Assembly (NCBI GenBank): GCA_959347315.1
Contig: OY365810.1
Span: 20,348,358-20,412,357, forward strand
DNA length: 64,000 nt
Reading direction: 5' to 3'
DNA from: Bimastos eiseni
Taxonomy: Eukaryota > Annelida > Clitellata > Crassiclitellata > Lumbricidae
This document shows, piece after piece, positions 44,286-56,734 of the stretch. The translations under genes and the position numbers were made by a program. Under the pieces are notes generated by a model. The model saw only the letters and a program-made list of their open reading frames with translations. It was not told the DNA's origin and searched no databases. Within the stretch, counting starts at the first letter, position 1. Each line of letters begins with the position of its first letter.

Positions 44286-46390
44286 CTGTTCAACAGAAAA
44301 TTGTGATATGTGACAGAAATTTCGGGCCTCAAGGCAGATCAATGACAACAATCAGGGCTCCTAGACATGCAACCTATAAATTATCGTTAGGCTCCCTACG
44401 CTTTATTGATTACGTGCCCGGCCAGGGCTCCAACAACGCGTCGGGCCTCTTTGGCATTTGCCCTCTGCCCCTTCTCGGCGGCGGGTCTATCAACAGTCCG
44501 AAGAAAAACAAAAGATGAAATATTGAAACAATTATTCAAACTCATCTATCGATAATTCCCAAAAGTACGAGCGCAACTTCTATGACTCCGAACGATGTAC
44601 AAGAAACTGTGTTCAGAAGAAGTCTTCGAAATTCAACGTTAATTAAAGGATATCGACAAAGTTAAGCATTACTTTTGCACCCGCCGAAGCATTCATAGAT
44701 ACTAGAACGAAGGCGGGATATGTTCTGGCAAGAACAGGACATATAATGCGGAAAATAAACTGATGTCCTAATTAACTGAACCGTCTGCATTCTGTGCACA
44801 GACCACTTAAAACATTTTGTACGGTAGCAGTGGCCATACCGGGACATATCCATCTCAGCTAACTCGGATAATAAGCCTGAGCGAGAGCCCAGGGTATGAG
44901 ATGCTAGTGACGTCATTGCTTCTAGTCTTGGTTTAGGCTTAGTAGGGCGGATGGCCAGTCCTCTCTCTCACCACCTGAACTTCCCACCGACAATGTAGGG
45001 TCATTAAAGTCAGTATCAAAAGAGGAACTGAAACCTAAGAGAATTCAACGCTGGAGGGAATCTGTGACGTCAACACTACGCTCGATAGAACAGATCGTTC
45101 GACTGTCGCGTATCCTTGATTAGCCAGCAGCCTATGAAAATAAGCAATCGCATGAGGTTGACCGCTGACAGAGGATCCTATTCAACAGTGAGGACTGCAC
45201 TGATGAAAACTAACGGAGAATTCGATCATTGTGCCATTTAGTTTTAAATACAAATTTGCAACAATTATCATATTTCTAAAGTCAAAGAGTCCGTTGTGGC
45301 GAGCATTAAGTTTTTTTTACTAGGCTTAGGGGCCTACTATCCGACACACTTCAGCACTTTTAGCCCTGAAAGTTGCTTCCGTACAAATATGCTCATCTGA
45401 TTTGCATCTGATTTGCATATTAAATTAGCCTCGCATTTGTATGACGTATAAATTAGATTTAGATGTGACGTATTAAATTCGCTTGGCTTTAATTCGTATG
45501 AGGTGTTGCAAATGGCTGCGCAAATGATACAAAGTGTCGGCAGTCTTGGCAATTTAAAACAAAGACAATTTATATATCGGAATTTTAAAAAAAATTGCTA
45601 CGGAACGTTCTTCTACGAATTCATGAATTAACGAGACTATTTTCAGCACATAATCTTGTGCTGTAAATAGTCACGTTAATTAATTCGTAGCAGAACGTTT
45701 CGTAAATATTTCATATCGCCTGCAGGGAGTTCCGTTCGCGAGCCTTTCGTTAAGGAAAAAGTTATATTTGTTGTATGGCTTAGATTAAAACGCGTATGAT
45801 TATATTGAAGTTTTAACCTGAACTAAATATAGAAATAGAGACACGTAGAGGTAGAAAGAGGCATACAGTTGTACAAGCAGAGGTAGCAATAGAAAAATAT
45901 GAGATGAGGGAGGAATAGAGGTAGTAGACTCTGCACTTATACGTCTGCAATGCAAAATTGGCATGCAGCGTTGTTTTAGTGTAGGCCTAATTAAACTGTA
46001 TACTACAAGAATACTAATCTTAATAAATGGCCTGAAAAAGGATGGCCGCTTGAGTCACGCACGCGAAGTCGCTGCTGCCGATTTATCTATTTTGCTCAAA
46101 TAGCGAATCAGTTATTAACTTGTACAAATACAAGCGTCACGACATAATCATATGAATCAAGAATAGTCAAAGAAAAATTGAAAATTTACGTCACAGAACG
46201 GTGATATTGATTAAAATTGTGCATGGAACATACGACGAAAAAAGGGATTGTCTAAACGTCTGAATGTTCATATACACATCCTGTTGACAACGCTGACATC
46301 GTTGCACGCGCTGGATTAATAGTTCTGATACAGTAGCGTAAATCAGTATTGAATAGCAACGACTTTGTAACTTTGTCCTTTCGTTCCGCA
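44286..46390 (-). other. Trk intron, part upstream of Ig exon
   Basis: It contains the palindromic element at 45573-45722. No LRR or first-Ig exon was found. A small minus-strand frame at 44662-44916 with CSCQN has no splice or domain support. Confidence 0.5.
45573..45722. repeat. Large palindromic hairpin (MITE-like)
   Basis: The arms share ACGTTCT(T/G)CTACGAATT, AATTAACG and GACTATTT(T/A)CAGCACA in inverted order around a 6-bp loop TAATCT. The best-paired part is about 50 bp per arm with few mismatches, and weaker similarity extends outward. Such complete palindromes are typical of small foldback or MITE elements. Confidence 0.75.
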
Positions 46391-46413
46391 CCTGCATCGT
46401 TCAACTAAAGAAA

Positions 46414-49400
46414 ATGTCCAAGAAAAAGCTGGACGAGAAAAGCCAGAAGACAGAGGAAATGGAAGAAATGTTTGAGCGTTTTGCACAATCGATTAATGCA
46501 AAACTCGACGAAATGGTGCCACCCACTGCGAAGAAATGGCAAAGAAGATAGTTGTGTTAGAAGAGGCGAATAAGGCACTCCAAGATCGTCTTCATTAACC
46601 TAGAGACAAGAGACAGGCAAGATACTCTAATAATTAACGGCATAAAAGAGGATCCTATTCAGGGCAAGGCAAAAGATGACGCAGAAGCAACAAGGGCCGT
46701 ACTCGCCTTATGCAACGAGCAACTCGGATTGCATATTGCACACGCTGACATCTCAGCAGCATTTCGTCTAACAAAATGATCCAAAGGCGGCAGTCCACCC
46801 ATCATGGTCAAATTCACCACCCAACACCAGAGAAATGCAGTCTACAAAGCCTGCCTACGACTCAAGAATTTGAGTCGGGCGTCCGGTGGCTCGGGAGTAT
46901 ACAAAAATGAATACCTCTCACCACAAAGTGCTCGCATCTTCGCTGCCACAAGAGAAAACAAGCCTTCCCGACATGGACATTTGCAGGGTCGATCTTAAGT
47001 CGATCTTAAGACTGTCCGAGCAGCCGGACTCCAAGCCCATCACTTTGTACTCGTTGTCACACATCGCCCAAAGGAACTTGGCCACCAAAAGAACCTACCG
47101 AAATGGATCTGTCTGATCGATAGTTTTTGAGGCCTGCATTTCTTTGTTTTTTTTTATTTTGTAATACTGTATTCACAATTTAACCTTGTTGATAATATTT
47201 ACGGCTCGACAGCAGTATTGTCATCTAGACTGTCATCTAGTGCTCGATCATCACTTATTGGATAATACATTATCGAGGTGGGAGCACAACTGCATGATGA
47301 GAATCTTATTGGGAAAAAATGTAATGTATATATACGCATTTTTATACTATAAGAAATGTGATATATATATAAATTATGTGTTATACATTATATGTTAAGC
47401 CTACGGTATAAAATTAGCTTACATATCGATTCACGATCGTAACGATGCGCATTACATTACAGGTATATCTGTAACCTTCGAGTACCTAACGATGTCGTGC
47501 CACTCTATAACGTAGCTAAGATGTTGAATGTTTATATTGCCTGTCTTTTTCGATCTCATTACTGACTTTGTTGAGACGTTAAATAGCTCCATAATCTTAG
47601 ATAAATAATCTTAGATAAATAATCTTAGATAGGCCTATCTTTTGTCCGAACCAGACATTAACTATTAGAACATCCACGATAGACTGAAATATAAACTGAA
47701 CTTCCCTTTTTTAAAAGAAAGAAAACCCTTGTTTCATTTTCCGACTCTCTCAGGTGGCAGCTGACTCTCCTGTGTACCATTAGTACATCACAGGCGAATC
47801 ATTCCTTATGCGGTGTGTGAGCCCGGCCGGTGGTGGGACCTATTAAATTTGTAATTTGTGAAGTGTGTAATAGCGTGTACCACCCTGCCTGTAATCCTTG
47901 CTCCACGGAGGAAGGGTGTCTTTGGAAATGCTACCTTTGTACCATGAATATATCCTCCCTCGGTATTATAAAGCGGAGAGTGGATCCTCTGACGATGAAG
48001 AGCCAGACGTAATTGAAGAAAATGAGCGGCGCAACATAATTTTAAGGGATTGTTAGACATAGGCCTTGAATTAGAAGTGTTTTCTAATGAGCAAGATTCG
48101 CGTACTCTCCTTAATAATATTGACACTGATCCGGACCATAATTACTTCATAAACCCTCAATGGTCAAGCCCGTATACAACTTTTAATATAAGCCAAGTAC
48201 AGAATGTTGAATCAGATACAGAATTTTCAGTCATTCACATTAACTGTAGAAGTATGATTCATAAATCGCAAGAGATCCAAGATATCCTGTATTCTTCCTC
48301 TGCTGCTATTATGGAGCTCTCTGAAACATGGTTAGACTCTTATAACAAGGATACAATATGCATACCGGGATACAAGTTTAAGCATAGATCTAGGATTGGC
48401 GCGAAGCGGAGGTGTTGGGTTCTTAACTAGAGACAATTTATAATACGTGCTTTGTAGCCCCACTATGTCACCTACGAAAGCCTATTTATACGTGTTCACT
48501 TAAGCAAGCGTTCTCCTCTGCTTGGAGTAGTGTATAGGCTCCCGGGTCTAAGCATGAAAGACTTTTTAACACCGATACCGAAGAACTATTGACTCAGGCT
48601 ACTAGAACTGCCAAAGAGGTCATACTTCTAGGTGATTTCAATATAGATCTATTAAAAGTAAATGACCACACAGAGACCAACGAGTTCTATAACTGCTTAA
48701 CATCCCACCATTTTATACCAACCATTACCAGACCTACTAGAATTACACCAAACTCCTATGCCTTAATTGACAACATCTTTGTGAACTGTTGGTCTGAACT
48801 TATGAATTCCTCCATCATAGTTTCTGACCTATCTGACCATTTACCTATTCAGGCTCGTTTCTCATTGGGCCCGCCTAACAAAAGGATCTCACCGGCTAGC
48901 AGAAATCATTCCCGCATGGTGAATGAGGAAGGAAAAGCCCAATTCCAATCGGCTTTTGCGGAGACCAATTGGGACCTGCTGCGAGAAACATGTGGCAGAG
49001 GTGATGCAAGTGAGGTCTATGAAATATTTATAAAAAAGTACAAGGATCTTTATGATAAATTCTTTCCAAGCAGTCCTCATTCTTATCATGGCAAACATAA
49101 ATAGAAACAGCCATGGATGACTCCAGGACTATATAAATCGTTAAAAACAAAAAATAGGCTCTATTGGAAATATTTGAAATTGCCCAGTGAACTTAATAAG
49201 AAGAAATTTATTACATTTCGGAATAAATTTAAGTCTATTAGATTAAATGCAGAAAAGAACTATTACGCCATGGAGTTCTGTAAATACAAAGACGATTTTA
49301 AAAAGACCTGGAAACTCATTAGAACAATTATGAAGCAGAGGGGAAATGAATCCGTAATTCAATCATTGAAAATTAATGGATCAAGCATGGAGGACGCTGA

Positions 49401-51476
49401 AATCATGGCAAATGGCCTTAATGTGTATTTTGTAAGCATTGCTGACTCCCTTACCAGAGACCTACCGGACCCTCTACCTTTTGAGAATTTTCTACAAGCA
49501 CCAACGCAAAATTCGATGGGGCTCCTACTGATTTCAGCTGAAGAAGTTATGAATATAAGCCGATATTTTGCCGAGATATTCGACTCACTCATAGTAAGGG
49601 GTTGACGATATTGACCCGTATATTGTCATCCCTAGCATATCACTCATTGCTGATGTTTTGGCTGACCTTATCAATTGCTCCTTCATGAGTGGGGTGGTCC
49701 CCCTATCGCTAAATATTGCTAAAGTAGTTCCAATTTTAAAAAAAGGACAAAAGGTCATTCCTGCTAATTATAGACCCATATCGGTTCTACCTTTCTCCTC
49801 CAAATTTTATGAAAAATAATGTAGGACAGACTTAATACTTATGTGAAATCCTCCAATATCATCTATAAATAGCAGCATGGCTTCCAATCGGGGCATACCC
49901 CTTATATGGCTTTATTAAATATGGAGGATATGATCTCAAAAGCCATTGATAATGGCGAAATATCTGTGGGTATATTTATCGACCTCGCGAAAGCGTTTGA
50001 TACTGTAAACCATAGAATCCTCTAAAAAAATTAGACAACTATGGTATCAGAGGTGCCCAACTAAATTGGTTTCATAGTTATTTTGATAGCCGCTCCCAAC
50101 GCGTTAGCTGCAATGGCCACCTATCTGATAGTGCTATTATTACTTATGGTGTTCCGCAGGGCTCCAACTTAGGACCGCTCCTTTTCCTTCTTTATATAAA
50201 CGACTTAGCCAACGTGTCTTCAATTTTATTGTTTGTACTGTTTGCAGATGATACTAATATGTTTCTTTCGCATAAATCATTGGATAAACTTTTTGATAAT
50301 ATGAACTTGGAGCTATCAAAAGTAGTCGATTGGTTTTGCGCCAATGAGCTCACGATCAACCTGGATAAGACAAATTTCATTCTTTTCAGTTCTAATAGGA
50401 CAATTTTACCAAAGGATCTAAACCTAAGTCTCCACATAAAAGGCACATCGATTGATCAGGTTGAATCCGCCAAGTTCCTTGGGGTATATGTCGACCACCA
50501 TCTATCCTGGGCTGCACATATAAATCATATTGCTAATAAAATAGCTAAAAATATTGGTATATTATCCAGGATTTCCCGCATTATCCCTAATTCCATTAAA
50601 CTTCAATTATACCATACCTTGATTTATCCATACTAAACCTATTGTAATTTAATTTGATTTGGTCCTCAAATTATAAGTCAAGGCTCACTACACTAGTGGT
50701 GCTACAAAAAAGGGCGATACGTTTCGTTGCGGGTGCCCATAGAGTTGCACATACTGACCCATTATTTAAAGATTTGCAGCTTCTAAAATTAGATAAAATA
50801 AGAATTCTTCAAATAGGTATATTTTTTACCGCTATGAGCGCGGTCTACTCCCATCAGTGTTCCTAAATTATTTCTCCGCGGGCTCCGACACCCATGCCTA
50901 CTGCACAAGGAACTCCCGCGCTTACCGCTATGGTAGAGCCCAAACAAATCTCCGTAAATTCAGTCTCAAATCTTCAAGTCCGCAGGTCTGGAACGCTATT
51001 TCGCTTTAAATCCGTTCGTCCATCAACCCTTATACGTCTAAAAATAAGTTGCGTACTTTTTTAATAAATGAAATGGCTCGATGATATGATGTCCACAACT
51101 ATCAAACGGGGCAGTTGGTCACTCGCTCGCCTTTGGTCCACCACCCGTCGTTCGGGCTCACAAACCGCTTTAGTTAAGTTAATTTTTTAAGATTCTGTTT
51201 GGTCCTGAGGGTTAGTTGGTTGCTTGATTGCGTTTATGACTGTCTAATTGTTTCGATGATCCTAGCCCTCTCGAGTTAGAATTAGAACTAATATTGATTG
51301 ACGTATATCTTATTTCTTTTTCCTCTTGTTAATTTCAGCTACTTGGGTGTCCCTGCTAGCGGGATTTCCATCCCTTTTGGGGTGCCTTTTGTAGCCTATA
51401 CTTTATAATCTGTATTGTTTGTTAACTGCATGTACCGTTTGCTATGACTGCAATAAACGAGAAGCAGTTTTACGGG
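46414..51476 (+). mobile_element. PHD-containing CR1-like LINE, nearly full length, inactive
   Basis: ORF1 region (46414-47110, broken): an N-terminal coiled coil MSKKKLDEKSQKTEEMEEMF and an RRM-like part ending IMVKFTTQHQRNAVYKACL. A PHD finger (about 47800-47945) follows: CGVC, CEVCNSVYHPAC and CLWKCYLC. The endonuclease (48050-48870) has SVIHINCRSM, MELSETWLD, EVILLGDFNIDLL and LSDHLPIQ. The RT (49620-50640) has NYRPISVLPF, VGIFIDLAKAFDTVNHR, YGVPQGSNLGPLLFLLYIND, the active site FVLFADDTN and AKFLGVYVD. The C-terminal thumb segment is SRLTTLVVLQKRAIRFVAGA. There is a 3' UTR with a stem at 51361-51373. Stops and frame changes are scattered along its length. Confidence 0.88.
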
Positions 51477-52448
51477 CCAGTCTGAACTTTTGCGGGTTCA
51501 GTCCCAATTGACTTCGGCCTGAGAATATCACACTACATGTACAAATTACTTGCAGTATAGGCCTATTAGGAAAATACTTTAAGACATCTGAACAAATAAA
51601 TTAACCTTCCGTTTGAACGGTGCAGACCTATTTGTACTCGGAATTGTAGGTTAACAGTGACTACACGTGGCCGACCACATAATTACATGTATTAGATTGT
51701 TCTAAAACCTTGAAATTTGCGAAAGCAAATTTAGAAATGGCTGGTTCCGTTGCAAATGTCATTTTTTTGCCCATAGTAACATGTATAAAATCGCGTAGGG
51801 TCTAAACATCCAGCATCTCTAATAATCGAAAATAACCGACAAATATCAAAGAAATTGCTCTGATACGACAAATCCCAAGACCGTTCCTTTAAGACCAAGA
51901 CCGACGCATTCGAGACCAAGACCAAGACCGATGGTCCGAGATCAAGACCAAGACCGATGCGTTCGAGACCAAAACCAAGACCGCAGTTTTTCGGTCTCGA
52001 GACCACATCCCTGATGATATGTGAAACTACATGTATATGTAAGGACTCAGGTTTAATTAAGTCATTAATCTAATTTGCATATGTTCTGCCTTCCATGTAA
52101 ATAGTTAACGACAGTAACTAGATCAGCCTTGGCGGGATAACAACCCAATTAAATTAGAGTGCATTTTATATTGTAGAAATAGACACTGCATTGGCGTATG
52201 AAAGTTGACGATGCAATGTGCTGGAAAGCTGTTTACAAGCGGACAGCGAACACATTGTAATACTTAATTCTAAATAAGAGTTGTGACTTAGTAGTCGTTA
52301 CAGAGGGGACGTTCCGAAGAAGAATTTTTTTGGAACGCATGCGTTCCCAGAGTTCTATTGCACAGTGAGCAATGGCAACGCAGGTACAAAATTTCTAGAG
52401 GAGTGCAGAATGCAGTAGGCTACTCACTCAAATGACCAGAACGTAGGC
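51477..52448. other. Intronic stretch with GAGACC-type repeat
   Basis: The only structure seen is at 51880-52013: GACCAAGACCGA-type repeats ending in GGTCTCGAGACC and ATCCCTG. Its complement starts CAGGGAT, a beginning common in hAT-like MITEs. The other end was not found. Confidence 0.45.
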
Positions 52449-53537
52449 CAGTGTCACCAACCTTTTTTGGTGAGGAGCCGCATTGAGAAGTTTTGCAGTT
52501 TTTGGGAGCCGCCGTGGTTTTACTAGCACAACTAGTGCAGTTATTCGTCTAATGTTGCTATTCATCAGGATAGCAACTGTCATCATTAGCTTCTCGTTTT
52601 GCTCATAATATATTTGTTATATGAGAAAATAGACATTTCAGCAATGATCAAAACAAAAGCTTATCTAATAAAAAAATAATTCACAGACGTTTATTCGTCT
52701 TTATGTCATGGTTACAACTTACGAACTAGTGAGAGACTTGGTTCTGAATTTCGACAGATGGTATATAAAATTAATACTTTTCTGAAGTTCTTCAATCAGG
52801 CCATATCCGTCATTGCAGCAAGCCTCTGCAAAAATCTTTCCACTGAATTTGACAAATGTTCAATTCCTCCTTCATCTGCATCAGGTCCTCTATCTACCAG
52901 ACTATAGACCTCCGACTCAAAACTCTTCAGGAACTCATACTCCGACTTTTCTGATGCTATACACCTCCCACCATAAATGACACCCGCCTGAACAGAAACT
53001 CGGATCCCTCTGGACACGGCACCTCGAACTCGACAACCCATCTGATTCGACGAAGCGCTCGTGAATTAGTTGATGCATTACACTTAGCTTTCGAGTGACG
53101 TTTTAGAAGTTTGGAGATTGCAATTATGATTAGTTGATCCAAGAGATTCTCGGTCGTTATCTTGGTCCTTAACACTGAGTTACGAAGGTTAATCGCTGAA
53201 AAGGTTTGTCTGCATAGACAAATTGATTCAAAAAACAAAGCGAATTCAGATGCTAAATGAGAACCCAGCAACTTAAAATTCAATTGGTTAAGATGAACTG
53301 TAATATCATTTAAAAATGCAAAGTCTAGAAACCATGCGAGTAAGTTCTGCCTTTTCTGTCCGAAAAATTATATTATATGTGGAAATTGGAAACTGTAGAA
53401 GAAACAATTCAAAACCCTTGCAATTTTATTTTGTCATAATTATTAAAAAGTTTCATTTTCTGGACAGCTCTGGAGAGCCGCCACAGAACTTCCTGAGAGC
53501 CGCATGCGGCTCGCGAGCCACAGGTTGGTGACCACTG
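52449..53537 (-). mobile_element. hAT relic with transposase C-terminus
   Basis: The ends CAGTGTCACCAACC and GGTTGGTGACCACTG are inverted. The outer 8-mers ACGTAGGC and ACGTATAG share their first five bases, a decayed 8-bp duplication. The minus strand (53283-53050) encodes SEFALFFESICLCRQTFSAI followed by RTKITTENLLDQLIIIAISK, the hAT C-terminal dimerisation pattern (ES.F...N..K...R..L....L...L..A.S). The catalytic domain is missing, so the element is an internal-deletion derivative. Confidence 0.75.
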
Positions 53538-55330
53538 ACGTATAGGCCTATCTGTCGCAGACAAAATGAAATGAAATATCGTTATATCAATCACCATCGA
53601 ATCATTGCGCGCCAAGCCCTGAATTTGGCCTATGCGTTAGGACTGTAAGCGAGTCCGAGACAATAATTACCGTAAAGGTATTTTGAGGCATAGAAGATTT
53701 AACGTTAGATGTTATCAAAGGCAACATCGATCAACCGATCGCTAACAAAGATGCATAAGTGCTGACCAAATGGAACGATTGGTGTCTCTGAAAGCTAACG
53801 CAGAGTTGCTGTGACTTGTGATAATTTATTTCAAAGTTCCATTAATAATTTACACAGACTGGCAGATGAATGCAAAAAGTACATGCAATTACGTGTAATT
53901 GTTAACTTTTGGTTTAGGTTCCTATGTATTAAATTAACTTAACTGAAATCTTTGCTCACGTTTGTAATTTTGACCTATTTTATAGGCATATGATATTCGT
54001 ATTCCGTTGGTTGCGACATTTACATATAAAACCAGAATAACAGCTGGAATTCGGCTAAACAAAGTCAAATATCACTAACAGTAACATATATATGGCTCAC
54101 CTCTCTTCATAAGACATAATTTACAGTACGCCTATATAGTAAACGTGCCATTTAAAAACAAATTAATCTATAAAATGAGATATGCGCTGTGTTCTTCTGA
54201 AAAGGCTACACTTCTATAGATCGCAATAATCGTGAAAAATGAATAATTTCTTGTGCAATTTTCTGCAACAAACTCGAAACCTCTCCTATTGACAATTAAA
54301 ACAGATGCAATCCATTGGGAATGGTGTAGCAGTTGAAAATATGCGCAAGTTTGCTCATTTTATGAAAGTGTCCAGACTTGGCATTACTTTCCCAAAACTG
54401 CAGGTTTAAGCAGACACAAGTTACAAGTAAATGACTGAATAAAAAAATGGTTCAGCGATTTACTTTCAAAGTGAACCGAAACGGGACTGCAAAGACGCAT
54501 AGGTCTACATGTGATTATATTATGTAATTTAAGATAAACTGTTTTCCTAAGTCTACATATTATCGGTCAGGAATTGGTTAGAGGAAGCTTTCGGTTTGGC
54601 TTAAGATTACAGCGTATACTACAGTAACACATATTCTTACTAAGTTATGAGTGTCATGATGACGCACAAACAAACGTAGGCCCTACGTCCAAACGCGACA
54701 TGTACTGCAACTAGACAACGTGCCAGACACAGTTCATCCGACGGTACTAATTTTGTCATTGACTGATATCAAGAAATCAAACAAGTTAAAGTAAAAACAA
54801 GGATTTTTTGGGACCCTCTTTTATCTGGTAGATGACGCAATCGTTCCATTTCCTTAAGAGATTTTTGATTACATGTCATTGATGATGTAAAGTTGCCGGA
54901 GTGGAGCTCGTCAAGGAAGATTCGTTAGAGCGATTAAACGATATTTTATTTTTTACATTTTTGTCATTTTTTCTTAATTTCTCAGTTATGTAACCTACGT
55001 AAATATTTGGAAAATTGTATTGTCATGCAAGCATGAAATGTGTGCAAATTTTCAGCTCTGTAGGTCGACAGGAACATGCCTGAAAAAGAGCTGAAAGACG
55101 TCCGAAGTTAGATAAGAGAAGTAACATTTGTTATGTTATTTGTCAATTTTTCAGTTATGTCCGTAAATATTTGATACACTGCATTGTCATTCAAGCGTGA
55201 AATGCGTATAAAATTAAAAGAGTTGATAGATGTCCAATTGTCCATGTTCGTGACAAACTTAACGCAAGCCAAGTTAAATAAAAGAGGCTACTGAACGACG
55301 ACGAAGCAATGATTTCACTTTGGCACTTAC
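53538..55330. other. Intronic or intergenic stretch, nothing recognised
   Basis: AT-rich. An imperfect direct duplication is visible between about 54955-55055 and 55130-55205 (TCAGTTATGT...GTAAATATTTG...GTCAT.CAAGC.TGAAATG). No exon was supported. Confidence 0.5.
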
Positions 55331-55696
55331 TGTAGATCCGAAGTCTCCATTTGTGTCGCATTTTACCAGAGATCTTATCGCTGATGGAACAGTCCATCGT
55401 GTGATAGACGGATTCCACTTCATCCGCTTCCCGCCGCAGAACACTCCAGTTCCTTAAGAGCATCAGCGACATATCAGCTGGAGTAAGATTGGTCAAACAG
55501 TCGAAGGACGAGACAACAAGACGATGATGATTCTTAGACGAATTGATGTGGCAACTGCACTCCTGCCTCTGCTCTGGCCTCTGCTCCTGCATCTGCTCCT
55601 GCATCTGCTCCTGCTCCATGTGAATCTTCTCGTCCCCTTCGTTGGCCTCTTCCTCATCATCCTCAGTTTCGCTCTGTGTCTCCTGTATTTGTTCAC
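55331..55696 (-). CDS. Candidate N-terminal ectodomain exon of the Trk-like gene
   Basis: An open 366-nt segment with acceptor GTAAAAG and a strong donor GTAAGT, entered with two bases and left with one. It encodes an acidic/Gln-rich start (SETEDDEEEANEGDEK, EQMQEQMQEQRPEQRQ) followed by ECSCHINSSKNHHRLVVSSF and DCLTNLTPADMSLMLLRNWS, ending RHKWRLRIY. C-x-C...C before Leu-rich sequence resembles an LRR N-terminal cap, which is how Trk ectodomains start, but similarity is weak. Same strand, order and phase class are compatible with the Trk gene. It could belong to another gene. Confidence 0.4.
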
Positions 55697-56539
55697 CTTT
55701 TACCAACGACATAGAAACAGTGAATGATGATTAATTCCATGCAACAGACATTCTTCTCTCCTTCATCGACTGAATCGTGACTTTCGCCTTCATCAAAATC
55801 GTTTTTCCTTTCTTGCTGTTCAGCGATTTACTTTTTATCGCGACGCAAATTTAGAATTTATGAGAACTGTAACATTCATTATCAAGGATCATCTGATTCA
55901 TCTCAGAGAATGTCTTAGCACTAAATAGTGTCAGTGTATTGGTCACATGATTATACACACGTGCATACGTCCACACATTCATTGCAATTATACATCATAC
56001 GATTACGAATAAATACACAGAATCTATTCATATCTTATAGTAACACTTTTGTGAGATATAAATGCACGGGTCAATCCATTAATGCATACATGCATACATA
56101 TATCGAATTATACATACAATACAATATGCGCATACGTACAAGACATGCATACAATACATACATATATACATACACACATACAAACATGCATACAATATTT
56201 ACCAACAAGCATACATATAATATTACGAGCCTGTCATCAATAGTAGTATCGTCAGTTTTTAATTATTAAAAATATATTAAGCTGTTTTATGTGTTTTTGG
56301 TTATTAATTAAGTTTACAAAACGTCTCATCACAGGTTCTAGTTTTAATCCATTAGGCTCAAACATGGACAGCATGTGCAATTCGTACTTGCACAACGCAA
56401 GTACGAATTGCACGTGCTGTCCATCCGATTGTTTTCTTTAAAATAAACAATAGGCCTACATAATAATTCATTGTACTCTAGACTTGCTAATTACTTTAAA
56501 AGCGCGTCGTCACTATGATCGTCCTCGGTTGTGGTATAC
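55697..56539 (-). other. Intron between the two candidate ectodomain exons
   Basis: It holds ATACATAC-rich low-complexity sequence (about 56080-56225) and a 61-nt hairpin (56364-56424) listed separately. The intron itself is inferred from matching phases of the flanking exons. Confidence 0.4.
56364..56424. other. Near-perfect 28-bp-arm hairpin
   Basis: Left arm ATGGACAGCATGTGCAATTC then GTACTTGC, loop ACAAC, right arm the exact complement except for one position. The size and loop are compatible with a short pre-miRNA-like or cruciform structure. It lies between the two candidate Trk ectodomain exons. Whether it is transcribed is unknown. Confidence 0.85.
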
Positions 56540-56734
56540 CTTCGTTCTGGCAGTCGTTGCGTTGTATGATTTCAGAGACGAGATGAAAGGAATTCGTCAA
56601 GTCACGAGTCATAAGAAAATGTCCTTTGCTCAACAGATCCTCAATGCCCTGTTCCTCATCAGCAGATGACGACGATGGACAGTCCTCTTCTCTTCCTCCT
56701 TCGCCATCGCATCTACACGATCGAGGTTTCGAGT
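56540..56734 (-). CDS. Candidate N-terminal ectodomain exon (upstream)
   Basis: A 195-nt open segment with acceptor GCATTTTAG and donor GTATAC, entered with two bases and left with one, so that it fits the 55331-55696 exon exactly (completing a Gly codon). It encodes SKPRSCRCDGEGGREEDC, SSSSADEEQGIEDLLSKGHF and TNSFHLVSEIIQRNDCQNE. C-x-C...C spacing again hints at a Cys-rich cap. There is no confident family match. Support is splice sites, phase and openness only. Confidence 0.35.

Noticed and set aside
44662..44916. Minus-strand frame with CSCQN that might be an LRR cap exon of Trk
   Set aside because: No acceptor or donor in the right phase, no leucine repeat, and the surrounding residues are atypical.
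52796..53041. 81-codon minus-strand frame as a separate gene
   Set aside because: It lies entirely inside the hAT relic, downstream of its dimerisation segment, and has no independent support.
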